In this document: positions 47,095-58,431 of the stretch, in pieces
Layout of the letters: each line of letters opens with the position of its first letter
How positions within the stretch are numbered: position 1 is the first letter of the stretch
From: DATMAM01 sp035559995
GTDB lineage: Bacteria > Desulfobacterota > Binatia > UBA9968
Assembly (NCBI GenBank): GCA_035559995.1
Contig: DATMAM010000030.1
Coordinates: 62,001 to 126,000, forward strand
Length of the DNA stretch: 64,000 bases
Reading direction: 5' to 3'
Notes under the pieces: model-generated
What the model was told of the DNA's origin: nothing
Seen by the model: the letters and a program-made list of their open reading frames with translations, nothing else
Database searches by the model: none
Translations under genes and position numbers: made by a program

Positions 47095-48074
47095 AGATTC
47101 TCGTCACAGGCGGCGCCGGCTACGTCGGCTCGCACACGGTCAAGGAACTGGCGCGCCGGGGCTACGACATTGTCGTCTACGACAACCTCTCGCGCGGCCA
47201 CCGCTGGGCCGCGCGCTGGGGCGAGCTGGTCGTGGGCGAGCTCGCCGACGGCGCGCGCCTCCGGGAGGTGCTGGCCGGCCAAAACATTGCGGCCGTGCTC
47301 CATTTCGCCGCGCTCGCCTACGTTGGCGAGTCGGTGGCGGACCCGAAGAGATACTACGAGAACAACGTGGCCAATACGCTCAGTTTGCTCAACGCCATGC
47401 TCGCCGAAAAAGTGAACCGGTTTATCCTGTCGTCGACATGCGCGGTTTACGGCAATCCGAGAGAAATCCCGATGACGGAGGAGCACCCGCTCGCGCCGGT
47501 AAACCCCTACGGCCGCACGAAGCTCATGGTCGAGACGATCCTCAAGGACTACGATGAATCCTACGGCATGAGGCACGTCAATCTGCGATACTTCAACGCC
47601 GCGGGAGCGGACCCCGACGGCGAGCTGGGCGAGGACCACGACCCGGAAACGCACCTCATTCCCCGGGTTTTGATGGCGGCGGCGGGACGCCTCGAACGGG
47701 TGGAGGTGTTTGGCGGCGATTACCCGACCGAGGACGGCACGTGCGTGCGCGACTACGTCCACGTGAGCGATCTGGCGACCGCGCACGTTCTCGCGCTCGA
47801 GTGGCTCGTTCAAGGCGGCGCGAGCGAGACCTTCAATCTGGGAACCGGCCAGGGCTACACGGTCATGCAGGTGCTCGAAAGGGCGCGGCGGATCACCGGC
47901 CGCCCGATCCCGGCGGTAATTTCGGCGCGCCGGCCGGGCGACCCCGCGGTCTTGCTGGCGAGCAACGAAAAGGCGGCCCGAGTCCTCGGTTGGAAGCCGC
48001 GCTGTCGGAGCCTCGATGAGATAATTGCCAGCGCCTGGAGCTGGCATCAAAAGCCGCGCCCGCGCGTCGCGTAG
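47091..48074 (+). CDS. galE: UDP-glucose 4-epimerase
   Basis: A 327-residue extended SDR. KILVTGGAGYVGSHTVKEL binds NAD, SSTCAVYGNP and NPYGRTKLMVE hold the catalytic Ser/Thr, Tyr and Lys, and LRYFNAAGADPDGELGEDH and YPTEDGTCVRDYVHVSDL are GalE hallmarks. It interconverts UDP-glucose and UDP-galactose; some members act on pentoses or hexosamines. The GTG at 47091 overlaps the UXS gene stop by four bases. The set Ugd-UXS-GalE could make UDP-xylose and then UDP-arabinose or UDP-galactose. Confidence 0.93.
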   Translation: MKILVTGGAGYVGSHTVKELARRGYDIVVYDNLSRGHRWAARWGELVVGELADGARLREVLAGQNIAAVLHFAALAYVGESVADPKRYYENNVANTLSLLNAMLAEKVNRFILSSTCAVYGNPREIPMTEEHPLAPVNPYGRTKLMVETILKDYDESYGMRHVNLRYFNAAGADPDGELGEDHDPETHLIPRVLMAAAGRLERVEVFGGDYPTEDGTCVRDYVHVSDLATAHVLALEWLVQGGASETFNLGTGQGYTVMQVLERARRITGRPIPAVISARRPGDPAVLLASNEKAARVLGWKPRCRSLDEIIASAWSWHQKPRPRVA

Positions 48075-48089
48075 AGCGCGCCGAGGGCT

Positions 48090-49883
<1,794 letters not shown>

Positions 49884-49885
49884 CA

Positions 49886-50590
49886 ATGGCTGAAAACGTC
49901 AAGGAGACCAACATCAAGCGGGCCGACGTCAAGCGCGAGGCCGCGGGCGCGAGCGCAAAATCGAAGATCCGAGAGTATGCCGAAGCGATCGGCATGGCGC
50001 TCTTGCTGGCGCTCTTTATCCGCACGTTCATCGTTCAGGCTTTCAAGATCCCTTCCGGGTCGATGATCCCGACGCTTCTGATCGGCGATCACATCCTCGT
50101 GAACAAGCTCGCCTACGGCATCCGCGTCCCCGAGCTCTGGCCGTTCGCGTCGGAAAAGGGCTCGAGCATCTTCGGCCACTACATCGTCGAGTTTCGCAAG
50201 CCCGAGCGCGGGGACGTGGTGGTGTTTATCTATCCCGAAGACCGCAGCAAGGACTTTATCAAGCGCGTGATCGGCGTGGCCGGCGACCTGGTCGAGATTC
50301 GCGGGCGAAAGGTCTATATCAACAACCAGCCGATCGAGGACCCGCACGCGCATTTCGAGGAAAACGTCCAGGCCGGAGGCTTTTACGTCCGCGACAATTT
50401 TGGCCCCGTGCGCGTGCCCGAGAATCACATCTTTGTGATGGGCGACAACCGCGACAAGAGCTACGACAGCCGCTTCTGGGGTTTCGTCAGCCTCGACGAC
50501 GTCAAAGGCAAAGCCTTCATCATCTACTGGTCGTGGGACGGAAGCGACCGCTGGGTGCGCTGGGAGCGAACCGGGAACCTGATCTACTGA
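49886..50590 (+). CDS. lepB: Signal peptidase I
   Basis: A 234-residue type I leader peptidase. One membrane helix spans about residues 36-53, then the catalytic Ser in PSGSM (S59) and the general base Lys in FIKRVIGVAGD (K126). VMGDNRDKSYDSRFWG is the conserved late box. It cleaves signal peptides of exported proteins, including the binding proteins and chaperones in this window. ATG 49886 stands two bases after the lepA stop. The N-terminal cytoplasmic tail is unusually charged and lacks a second N-terminal helix. Confidence 0.96.
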   Translation: MAENVKETNIKRADVKREAAGASAKSKIREYAEAIGMALLLALFIRTFIVQAFKIPSGSMIPTLLIGDHILVNKLAYGIRVPELWPFASEKGSSIFGHYIVEFRKPERGDVVVFIYPEDRSKDFIKRVIGVAGDLVEIRGRKVYINNQPIEDPHAHFEENVQAGGFYVRDNFGPVRVPENHIFVMGDNRDKSYDSRFWGFVSLDDVKGKAFIIYWSWDGSDRWVRWERTGNLIY

Positions 50591-50633
50591 TCGCGCCCGG
50601 GCGCGCGATCCGCTTTCTCGCCCCATCCCTCGT

Positions 50634-53600
50634 ATGCCCCCGGAGATCTCGCACGAAACGGAATTTCACCCGCTCGTCCAACGCTGGTTCGCCGACCGGT
50701 TCGGCCAGCCGACGGCGGCGCAGAGCCGCGGCTGGCATGCCATCGCGCGCGGCCAATCGGCGCTGATCGCGGCGCCGACCGGCTCCGGCAAAACCCTGGC
50801 CGCGTTTCTCTGGTCCATCGATCGCCTCGTGCGGCGCGCTCTGGCCGGGCGCCTGGAGGATAAGACGAGCGTCGTCTACGTGTCGCCGCTCAAGGCGCTC
50901 GGCAACGATATCGAGAAGAACCTGCGCGAGCCTCTGGCGCAGATCCTTCGGCTCGCGCAGGAAAAAAATCTCTTTCTCCCGCAAATTCGCGTTGCGGTCC
51001 GCTCCGGCGATACCCCGGCGCGAGAACGCCAGCTCATGACGCGCCGGCCGCCGCATATTTTGATCACCACGCCCGAGTCCCTTTACATCCTGCTCACGGC
51101 GGAGCGCAGCCGCCGGATCGTCAAGGATCTCGATACCGTGATCGTGGACGAGATTCATGCCGTGGCCGGCGACAAGCGCGGATCGCATTTGGCGCTCAGC
51201 CTCGAGCGGCTCGAGGCGCTCGCGGGAAGGCCGCTGCAAAGAATTGGCCTCAGCGCCACGCAAAAGCCGATCGCCGAGATGGCGCGCCTGCTCATGGGCA
51301 GCGCGCGCGTTCGGCCGGACGGGAGCCCCGCGTGCGCGATCATCGATGTCGGCCACAGGCGCGATCTCGCGCTTGCGATCGAGGTTCCGGAGACCGAACT
51401 CGGCCCGATCGCGACGCACGAGATCTGGTCTGAAGTCTACGCGCGGATCGCGGATCGCGCCAGGAGCCACCGAACCACGCTCGTCTTCGTCAACACGCGA
51501 AGGCTCGTCGAGCGCGTGGCGCATCAGCTGACGGCGGCTTTGGGCGAGGGCAAGGTCGGTGCGCACCACGGCAGCATGTCCAAGAAAAGCCGCTTCGAGA
51601 TCGAGCAAAAGCTAAAGTCCGGCGAGCTTCCGGCCGTCGTCGCGACCGCTTCGCTCGAGCTCGGGATCGATATCGGCCACGTGGACCTCGTCTGCCATAT
51701 CGGCGCGCCGCGCGCGATCGCGACCTTTCTCCAGCGGATCGGGCGCGCCGGTCATTGGCTCGGCGCGATTCCCAAAGGCATCATCTACCCGTTGACGCGC
51801 GACGACCTCCTCCAATCCGCGGCCGCGGTCCGGGCGGCGCGCGCCGGCGCCCTCGACCGGATCATCCTCCCCGAAAAGCCGCTTGACGTTCTCGCTCAAC
51901 AGATGGTCGCAACCGTCGCCAGCCACGGGACGATCTCGCGCGCCGCGCCCGCCCAGCCCTCGCTTCTGGATAGCGCGAGCGCAAACGCGCCGAGCGGCAT
52001 CGCCGTGGACGAGCTCTGGCGCCTGGTCACGCGCGCCTACCCGTACCGAAATCTCACGCGCGCCGAGTTCGATCAGGTGCTGGAGATGCTCGCCGAAGGG
52101 ATCGCCGGCCTCATGGGGAGGCGCGGCGCGCTCATCCACCACGACCGCGTGCACGGGCGGCTTCGGCCGCGCCGCGGCGCGCGCCTCGCGGCGATCACCA
52201 ACGGCGGCGCGATCCCCGATACGGCGGACTACGATGTGATCGAACTGCCGGCGGAAACTTTTGTCGGCAAGGTCAACGAGGATTTCGCGGTCGAAAGCCT
52301 CGCCGGAGATATCTTTCTCTTGGGCAACCGCTCCTGGCGCATCCGGCGCGTGTCGTCGGGACGGGTCTGGGTCGAGGACGCCCGCGGCGCGCCGCCGACG
52401 ATTCCTTTCTGGCTCGGCGAAGCGCCCGCGCGCACGCGCGAGCTTTCGCAGGCGGTTTCCGATCTGCGCCAGGAAGTCGCCCGCCGCCTGCGCGACGGCG
52501 AAAGCGCCGTCGGCTGGCTGGTCGAGGCGTGCGCGGTCGATGAATTCGGCGCCCGGCAAATCGTCGCCTATGTCGATCAGACGCGGCGCGCGCTCGGCGC
52601 GGTGCCCGCGGTGAACTCGATTGTCGCCGAGCGCTTCTTCGACGAGGCGGGCGGCATGCAACTCGTCATCCATTCGCCCCTGGGCGGGCGGATCAACCGC
52701 GCCTGGGGCCTCGCGCTCCGCAAGCGCTTTTGCGTCACGTTCGATTCCGAGATTCAGGCGGCGGCCACCGACGATGGCATCGTGCTCTCCCTGGGCGAGC
52801 GGCATTCGTTTCCGCTTGCGGAGATTTTCTCCTGGCTGCGGCGGCCCACCGTCGAGGCCAACCTGAAACAGGCGCTCCTGGCCTCGCCGATGTTCACCAA
52901 CCGCTGGCGCTGGAACGCGACGCGCGCGCTTGCCGTTGAGCGCTTTCGCGCCGGTAAAAAAGTGCCGATGGCGATCCAGCGCTTCCGCGCCGAAGATCTG
53001 CTGGCGGCCGTGTTCCCCGAGCAGGCCGGATGCCAGGACAACCATCCGGGTCCGGTCACGCCCCCCGATCACCCGCTGGTTCATCAGACCCTGCTCGACT
53101 GCCTCCACGAAGCGATGGATGTCAACGGCCTTGTGGAAACGCTGGGCAGGATAGAATCCGGAGAAATTTCCACTTTCGCCGTCGAGACGACCGCGCCGTC
53201 GCCGATGGCGCACGAGATCTTAAACGCCAACCCCTATGCGTTTTTGGACGACGCGCCGCTGGAAGAGCGCCGCGCGCGGGCCGTCGCGCTGCGGCGCGCG
53301 GATCCGGACCTCGCCGGCGGATTGGGCGTCCTCGATCAGAGCGCAATCGACCAGGTGCGGGCGCAGGCCTGGCCCGATCTGCGCGATGCCGACGAGCTGC
53401 ACGATTTGCTGCTTTCCGTTGGCCTTCTTCCCGTGGCGGATTCAGAAGCGTGGCGCGGCCTTGCCGCCGAATTGGTCGCGACCGGCCGCGCCGGGCTGGC
53501 GCGCTGGAAAGCGGACGGCCACGAGCGGGAAGCCTATGTGGCGACGGAGCGCGTGCCGGCCGTCAGGGCGCTCGTCCCCGACGCGGCGATCGATCCCGCG

Positions 53601-55007
53601 CCCGCGGCCGCCGGCGAAGCGCCCGCTCCGGAAGATGCGGCGCGCAAAGCGGTTCAGGGCTGGATGGAAATTATCGGCCCGACGACGGCTGAACGGCTCG
53701 CGGAACGGCTGGGGCTTTCGCGCGGCCGAGTCGAAAGCGCCCTTTTTTCGCTCGAAACCGCCGGCGTCGTGCTCCGCGGCCGGTTCGAAGCGAGACAGGC
53801 CGGTCAGGACGCGGTCGAATGGTGCGAGCGGCGGCTGCTCGCGCGCATTCACCGGCTCACCCTCGGCAGGCTCCGGAGCGAGATCGAGCCGGTCACGCCG
53901 GCGGACTTCATCAGGTTTCTCTTGCGCTGGCAGCGGCTCGATGAGGATACGCGGCGGCGCGGCCGCGAAGGGCTCCTCGCGGTCATCGGGCAGCTTCAAG
54001 GCCTTGAGCTTCCCGCGCCGGCTTGGGAGGAGTTTGTCTTTCCCGCGCGCGTTTGCGACTACGACCCGGACGATCTCGAAAATCTCTGCCTTTCAGGATT
54101 GGTCGCCTGGGGAAGAATCAAGGGCGATTTCGCGGAAAACGGCGAGCTTCCTCTGGAGCCAAGAAAGCGACGAAAAGCGCGCCGACCTTTTACCCGCGTC
54201 GCGCCGCTTGCGTTTTTGCTTCGCGACCATCTCGAATACTTTCTCGAGCCCGTGACCCGCCCCTGGGAAGAGATCGGCGCGCTGTCCGGGCCGGCGCAGA
54301 CGGTGGCGCATTACCTGGAGGAGCGCGGGGCTTCTTTTTTGACCGATATCGCGCGCGGCACCGGACTTCTGAAGACGCAGGCGGAGGAGGCGCTGTGGGA
54401 GCTTGTCGCGCGCGGGCTCGTCACCGGCGACGGCATCGCGGGCCTCAGGGTGCTGCTCAAGCCCCAGGCCAAGCGCCTGCCCAGACGGCGGCTGCGGCTC
54501 ATCGCGGGCGGCCGGTCGGCGGAGCGCTTGATGCCGCTAGGGCGCTGGTCCTTGTGGCGCGTGCAGCAAAGCTCAGCGGCGGGGTCCGAGCAGGCGACGA
54601 ATTTTTTGGCGCGCCAGCTTCTCAGCCGCTACGGCGTTGTCTTTCGCGAGCTTTTGCTCCGTGAATCGATGAAGCTTTCGTGGCGCGCGCTCGTTCAGGT
54701 TTATCGGCGCTGGGAAGCGCAGGGGGAGATCCGCGGCGGCCGATTCGTGAGCGGCTTTGTCGGCGAGCAGTACGCGCTACCCGAAGCGGTGGAAATGCTG
54801 CGCGCCATGCGCCGCGCCGGACAAAAGGGGAGCACGACGATCGTTTGCGCCGCCGATCCGCTGAATATGGTCGGGATCCTCACCCCGGGGCCGCGCATCT
54901 CGCCGTACTCCAATCAGGCGATCGCGTACACCGACGGCGTTCCCGTCGAGATCGGCCCGCTCGGCGCGGTGCGGAGCCGGCTCAAGCAGGCGCAGCCGTC
55001 CCCTTGA
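50634..55007 (+). CDS. lhr: ATP-dependent helicase Lhr (full length)
   Basis: A 1457-residue superfamily 2 helicase. The Lhr core holds Walker A APTGSGKT (47-54), DEIH (172-175), motif III SAT, TPES, and the helicase C motifs TTLVFVNTRR, ELGIDIGHVDLVCHIG and FLQRIGRAGH. The core continues with winged-helix and beta-barrel domains, and the last 600 residues form the Lhr C-terminal extension, as in long bacterial Lhr. Such proteins translocate 3' to 5' on DNA and unwind RNA-DNA hybrids. ATG 50634 is 43 bases after lepB, so it may extend that operon. The reading frame is continuous across 4.4 kb. Confidence 0.94.
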   Translation: MPPEISHETEFHPLVQRWFADRFGQPTAAQSRGWHAIARGQSALIAAPTGSGKTLAAFLWSIDRLVRRALAGRLEDKTSVVYVSPLKALGNDIEKNLREPLAQILRLAQEKNLFLPQIRVAVRSGDTPARERQLMTRRPPHILITTPESLYILLTAERSRRIVKDLDTVIVDEIHAVAGDKRGSHLALSLERLEALAGRPLQRIGLSATQKPIAEMARLLMGSARVRPDGSPACAIIDVGHRRDLALAIEVPETELGPIATHEIWSEVYARIADRARSHRTTLVFVNTRRLVERVAHQLTAALGEGKVGAHHGSMSKKSRFEIEQKLKSGELPAVVATASLELGIDIGHVDLVCHIGAPRAIATFLQRIGRAGHWLGAIPKGIIYPLTRDDLLQSAAAVRAARAGALDRIILPEKPLDVLAQQMVATVASHGTISRAAPAQPSLLDSASANAPSGIAVDELWRLVTRAYPYRNLTRAEFDQVLEMLAEGIAGLMGRRGALIHHDRVHGRLRPRRGARLAAITNGGAIPDTADYDVIELPAETFVGKVNEDFAVESLAGDIFLLGNRSWRIRRVSSGRVWVEDARGAPPTIPFWLGEAPARTRELSQAVSDLRQEVARRLRDGESAVGWLVEACAVDEFGARQIVAYVDQTRRALGAVPAVNSIVAERFFDEAGGMQLVIHSPLGGRINRAWGLALRKRFCVTFDSEIQAAATDDGIVLSLGERHSFPLAEIFSWLRRPTVEANLKQALLASPMFTNRWRWNATRALAVERFRAGKKVPMAIQRFRAEDLLAAVFPEQAGCQDNHPGPVTPPDHPLVHQTLLDCLHEAMDVNGLVETLGRIESGEISTFAVETTAPSPMAHEILNANPYAFLDDAPLEERRARAVALRRADPDLAGGLGVLDQSAIDQVRAQAWPDLRDADELHDLLLSVGLLPVADSEAWRGLAAELVATGRAGLARWKADGHEREAYVATERVPAVRALVPDAAIDPAPAAAGEAPAPEDAARKAVQGWMEIIGPTTAERLAERLGLSRGRVESALFSLETAGVVLRGRFEARQAGQDAVEWCERRLLARIHRLTLGRLRSEIEPVTPADFIRFLLRWQRLDEDTRRRGREGLLAVIGQLQGLELPAPAWEEFVFPARVCDYDPDDLENLCLSGLVAWGRIKGDFAENGELPLEPRKRRKARRPFTRVAPLAFLLRDHLEYFLEPVTRPWEEIGALSGPAQTVAHYLEERGASFLTDIARGTGLLKTQAEEALWELVARGLVTGDGIAGLRVLLKPQAKRLPRRRLRLIAGGRSAERLMPLGRWSLWRVQQSSAAGSEQATNFLARQLLSRYGVVFRELLLRESMKLSWRALVQVYRRWEAQGEIRGGRFVSGFVGEQYALPEAVEMLRAMRRAGQKGSTTIVCAADPLNMVGILTPGPRISPYSNQAIAYTDGVPVEIGPLGAVRSRLKQAQPSP

Positions 55008-55136
55008 GCTTCGTTCGTCGTCTCTTCTGGCGCCCGATCCTTCGAGCGGGAATCCAAAGTTGTCCGCCTCGGCCGCGCGCGGAGATAAAAAGCTCGCCTT
55101 CGGCGAATCGTAGCGCGATCGACTAACGAGGAACCG

Positions 55137-55841
55137 TTGTCGAGCAGGCCAGCCCAGATCATCGCGATTGGCGGCGGCGGCTTTTACCGCGATCCGGAAA
55201 ACCTGGCGCTCGAGCGCTATCTCATCGAGCAGGCAAACGTCGCCAATCCCGGGGTTGCGTTCGTTCCGACCGCGAGCGGCGAGCCGGACAACTATCTCGT
55301 GAGCTTCTATAGCGCGTTTTTGCGACTGGGTTGCCGGCCGGCGCATCTGTCCTTCTTCAAGCGCACGCGCGACCTGCGGTCGTTCCTTCTCGCGCAGGAT
55401 GTCATCTACGTCGGCGGCGGCAATACGAAGACGATGCTGGCCGTTTGGCGCGAGTGGGGTATGCCCGAGCTCTTGCGGGAAGCCTGGCAGAGCGGAATCG
55501 TGCTTGCGGGCGTGAGCGCGGGCGCGATCTGCTGGTTCGAGCAGGGCGTTACCGACTCGTTCGCGGATAGCCTCCGGCCGCTCGACTGCCTCGGTTTTCT
55601 TTCGGGAAGTTGCTGCCCGCACTACGATGGCGAGCCCGAGCGCCGGCCGTCGTACCATCGCCTCCTGGCCGCCGGAGAAATTGCCGCGGGAGTGGCGATC
55701 GAAGATTGGACGGCCGTTCACTTCAAGGGCGTCGAGTTCCACCGCGCCGTTTCGGCGCACGGCGGCACGAAGGCTTACCGGGTACGCGTCGTGAACGGCT
55801 CCGTCGAGGAAGTCGCTTTGCCGGTCGACGACCTCCGGTAA
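55137..55841 (+). CDS. Peptidase E-like serine peptidase (family S51)
   Basis: A 234-residue protein with the peptidase E/cyanophycinase fold. The nucleophile is S127 in LAGVSAGAICWFEQG, and IYVGGGNTKTML is the usual oxyanion segment. A catalytic His and Asp/Glu are likely in the later ...CPHYDGEPERR. Members cleave N-terminal Asp-X dipeptides or cyanophycin. The start is TTG 55137, with CGAGGAA ahead of it; no ATG fits the first strand AQIIAIGGGGF. It lies 129 bases after lhr and 45 before the RidA-like gene. Confidence 0.85.
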   Translation: MSSRPAQIIAIGGGGFYRDPENLALERYLIEQANVANPGVAFVPTASGEPDNYLVSFYSAFLRLGCRPAHLSFFKRTRDLRSFLLAQDVIYVGGGNTKTMLAVWREWGMPELLREAWQSGIVLAGVSAGAICWFEQGVTDSFADSLRPLDCLGFLSGSCCPHYDGEPERRPSYHRLLAAGEIAAGVAIEDWTAVHFKGVEFHRAVSAHGGTKAYRVRVVNGSVEEVALPVDDLR

Positions 55842-55886
55842 AAGCCGAGGTGAGCGCGCGAACCAGACGGAGGAGGAAAATCGCAA

Positions 55887-56288
55887 ATGGCTTTTGAGCT
55901 ACTGAATCCCGCGGGTTTGGAGAAGCCGGTCGGCTACTCGCACGTGGCCAAGATCACTTCCGGATCGCTCGTCTATGTCGCCGGGCAGGCGCCGTTTGAC
56001 GCGAGCGGAGCGGTCGTCGGCAAAGGCGACTTTGTGGCGCAGTTTCGCCAGGTGATGGCCAATCTCAAAAAAGCCGTCGAGGGCGCGGGCGGAAAGCCGA
56101 CGCAGTTTGCGGTCCTCACGATGTACGTGACCGATGTGAGCGCCTATCACGCCAATAAAAAAGCGCTCGGCGCCGCCTATCGCGAGGTGTTCGGGAAGTA
56201 CTTTCCCGCGATCACGCTGGTCGAGGTCAAAGGCCTTTACCATCCCGACTGCATGATCGAGATCTCGGGCGTGGCTGTGCTGGACTGA
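55887..56288 (+). CDS. RidA-like protein without the catalytic arginine
   Basis: A 133-residue YjgF/YER057c/UK114-fold protein. VYVAGQAPFDASGAVVG, the helix QFRQVMANLKKAVEGAG and YFPAITLVEVKGLYHPDCMIEI follow the family. In true RidA, an arginine that deaminates 2-aminoacrylate follows VEVA; here the equivalent residue is G116 (VEVKGL). It therefore belongs to a different Rid subgroup and may not be an imine deaminase. GGAGGAGG precedes ATG 55887 by about ten bases. It is next to a peptidase and converges with a threonine aldolase gene. Confidence 0.85.
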   Translation: MAFELLNPAGLEKPVGYSHVAKITSGSLVYVAGQAPFDASGAVVGKGDFVAQFRQVMANLKKAVEGAGGKPTQFAVLTMYVTDVSAYHANKKALGAAYREVFGKYFPAITLVEVKGLYHPDCMIEISGVAVLD

Positions 56289-56384
56289 CGCGGCTTGAGA
56301 ATGGTCGAGCGAGGCGAAACCCATCAAGCTGGCGCCGTAGGCGCCGGCGATCGCGCCTTAATTCGCGGGCCTGGGGTCGGCAAG

Positions 56385-57410
56385 CTACGCAGGCGAAAAA
56401 CTGTTGATCACCGCAAGCGCCTTCGCGACATCGGCGCTCGATATCTGATGGTGCAAGACGAGGCGAAAGCGCTCCTTGTGGGCCCTTACCCAGACGCCGC
56501 GCTCGTGGCAGTGGCGCTCGAACTTTGCCGGATCGAACGCCGGGTGAGCGACGCGCACGTAGACCATGTTCGTCTGCACGGCGCGCATATCGATTCGGAA
56601 GGCCGGATGCTCGGCCAAACCCTCGGCCAGGCGCCGCGCGTTGGCGTGATCGCCGGCAAGCCGCTCCGGGTAATCCTCGAGCGCGACCAGGCCAGCCGCG
56701 GCAATCACGCCGGACTGGCGCATCGCGCCGCCGCACCACGCGCGCGCCTGCCGCGCGCGAGCGATGAACTCGCGGCTTCCGCAGAGCACGGAGCCGACCG
56801 GCGCGCCCAGGCCTTTCGAGACGCAAAACATCGCCGAATCCGCGCCGCTGACCAAATCGGCGGCGGGCACGCCGAGCGCGACCTCGGCGTTGAAGATCCT
56901 CGCGCCGTCGACATGGACCTTGGCGCCGCGCCGGTGGCCGAGGTCGATCAGCCGGCGCATGTCGGCGCGGGGAACCACCGTTCCGCCGGCGTTGTTGTGC
57001 GTATTCTCGATGGCGAGAACGCCCGCGGGAGCGCCGTCGGCCGCGGCGCGCTCGAACGCGCCTTCAACGTCGCCGCTCGCCATCACGCCGTAGCTGCCGG
57101 CGACCGGGTAGAATCTCGTATCGGTGAGATTCGTGAAGCTTCCCGACTCGACCGTCGCCATGTGCGAATTGGCCTCGAGCACGACGCCGCTCCGCTCGGC
57201 AGCGTGCACGATCACCGCAACGAGATTGGCCATCGTCCCCGAGGGCACGTAGAGGCCGGCTTCCATGCCGAGCAGGCCTGCCGCGGTTTGTTCCAGCCGC
57301 CGCGTCGTGGGATCGCCTTCGCGCGCATCGTCGCCGACCTCGGCGCGCGCCATCGCCGCAAGCATGGCCGGCGTCGGTTTGGTCACGGTATCGCTGCGAA
57401 GATCAATCAT
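56385..57410 (-). CDS. ltaE: Low-specificity L-threonine aldolase
   Basis: A 341-residue fold-type I PLP enzyme. MIDLRSDTVTKPTPAM is the classical N-terminus, the PLP lysine is K199 in CVSKGLGAPVGSVLCG, and VHVDGARIFNAEVALG gives the aspartate and arginine that hold the cofactor. It cleaves L-threonine or L-allo-threonine to glycine and acetaldehyde. I chose ATG 57410; a GTG five codons earlier is the alternative, neither with a strong ribosome site. It is followed upstream by the oxidoreductase gene on the same strand, 49 bases away. Confidence 0.92.
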   Translation of the reverse strand: MIDLRSDTVTKPTPAMLAAMARAEVGDDAREGDPTTRRLEQTAAGLLGMEAGLYVPSGTMANLVAVIVHAAERSGVVLEANSHMATVESGSFTNLTDTRFYPVAGSYGVMASGDVEGAFERAAADGAPAGVLAIENTHNNAGGTVVPRADMRRLIDLGHRRGAKVHVDGARIFNAEVALGVPAADLVSGADSAMFCVSKGLGAPVGSVLCGSREFIARARQARAWCGGAMRQSGVIAAAGLVALEDYPERLAGDHANARRLAEGLAEHPAFRIDMRAVQTNMVYVRVAHPAFDPAKFERHCHERGVWVRAHKERFRLVLHHQISSADVAKALAVINSFSPA

Positions 57411-57459
57411 CCGGAGCGCCAACACCGCTTCATCGCCCGGCGCGGGGAAGGAGTCGCGG

Positions 57460-58431
57460 TCAGATCACCAGCACGACCTTGCCGAAATGCTCGCGGCTTT
57501 CGAGATAGCGCTGCGCGGCGCGCGCCTCGCTCAACGGGAAGGTGCGCCCGACGACGACCTTAAAGACGCCGACGCGGACGAGATTGAGAATCTCGTCGAG
57601 CTGCCCGAGCCCTTCGGGATGCGCGGCAAGGTAGTTGGTGATCGAAAATCTGGTGGCTTTTCTTCCGCCGTCGAGAACGGGCGGGGTTTGCGGAATCGGT
57701 CCGAACGCGCCGCCGATCGAGACCAACCGGCCGCCCGGCGCGAGCACCTCGAGGCTCTTGTCGTAAACCTCGCCGCCGATCATCTCCAAGACGACATCGA
57801 CGCCGCGCCCGTCGGTGAAATTAAGCACCTCGGGCGCAAAGTCTTTCTCGGCGTAGTTGATCGCGAGGTCGGCCCCGAGAACGCGAATCTGATCGCACTT
57901 CTCCTCGCTTCCCGCCGTCGCGATGACCTGGGCGCCGAGGTGTTTGGCGACTTGGATCGCCGCGTTGCCCACGCCGCTGCTTCCCGCCTGCACCAAAACG
58001 ACCTCGCCCGCCTTGAGCTTGCCGTCCTCGAGCAGGCCGAACCACGCGGTCAAAAAAGTGGTGGGCACCGCCGCGGCGGTGACGGAGCCGACGCCCGGAG
58101 GAATAGGACGCACGAGCGCGGCCTGGCAGGCGCCGTACTCCGCGTAGCCGCCCTTGCCCGGATAGGCGAGCACCCGCTGGTCGATTTCGAAGCCGCGGAC
58201 CTTTGCGCCCAGCGCCGCAATCGTCCCGGCAAACTCCCTTCCCGGGATAATCGGCAGATCTTCCGGCGCGACGCGATAGCTGCCGCGGCGCAGCCCCAGG
58301 TCCGCCCGGTTCAGCGACGCGGCCTCGATTTTTATCAGCACTTCGTCAGCGCCGGGCTGGGGAATCGGGATCTCTTCCAACTGAAGGACGTCTTCCGTCG
58401 GCCCGAACTGGTGGATCCTTATCGCTTTCAT
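57460..58431 (-). CDS. Zinc-independent quinone-oxidoreductase-like MDR enzyme
   Basis: A 323-residue medium-chain dehydrogenase/reductase. MKAIRIHQFGPTEDVLQLEE is the quinone oxidoreductase opening, GREFAGTIAALGAKVRGF the catalytic-domain loop, and VLVQAGSSGVGNAAIQVAKHLGAQVIATAG the NADPH site. The zinc-ligand cysteines of alcohol dehydrogenases are absent. It reduces quinones or enones with NADPH. ATG 58431 overlaps the VOC gene stop by four bases, so the two are translated together. Confidence 0.9.
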   Translation of the reverse strand: MKAIRIHQFGPTEDVLQLEEIPIPQPGADEVLIKIEAASLNRADLGLRRGSYRVAPEDLPIIPGREFAGTIAALGAKVRGFEIDQRVLAYPGKGGYAEYGACQAALVRPIPPGVGSVTAAAVPTTFLTAWFGLLEDGKLKAGEVVLVQAGSSGVGNAAIQVAKHLGAQVIATAGSEEKCDQIRVLGADLAINYAEKDFAPEVLNFTDGRGVDVVLEMIGGEVYDKSLEVLAPGGRLVSIGGAFGPIPQTPPVLDGGRKATRFSITNYLAAHPEGLGQLDEILNLVRVGVFKVVVGRTFPLSEARAAQRYLESREHFGKVVLVI

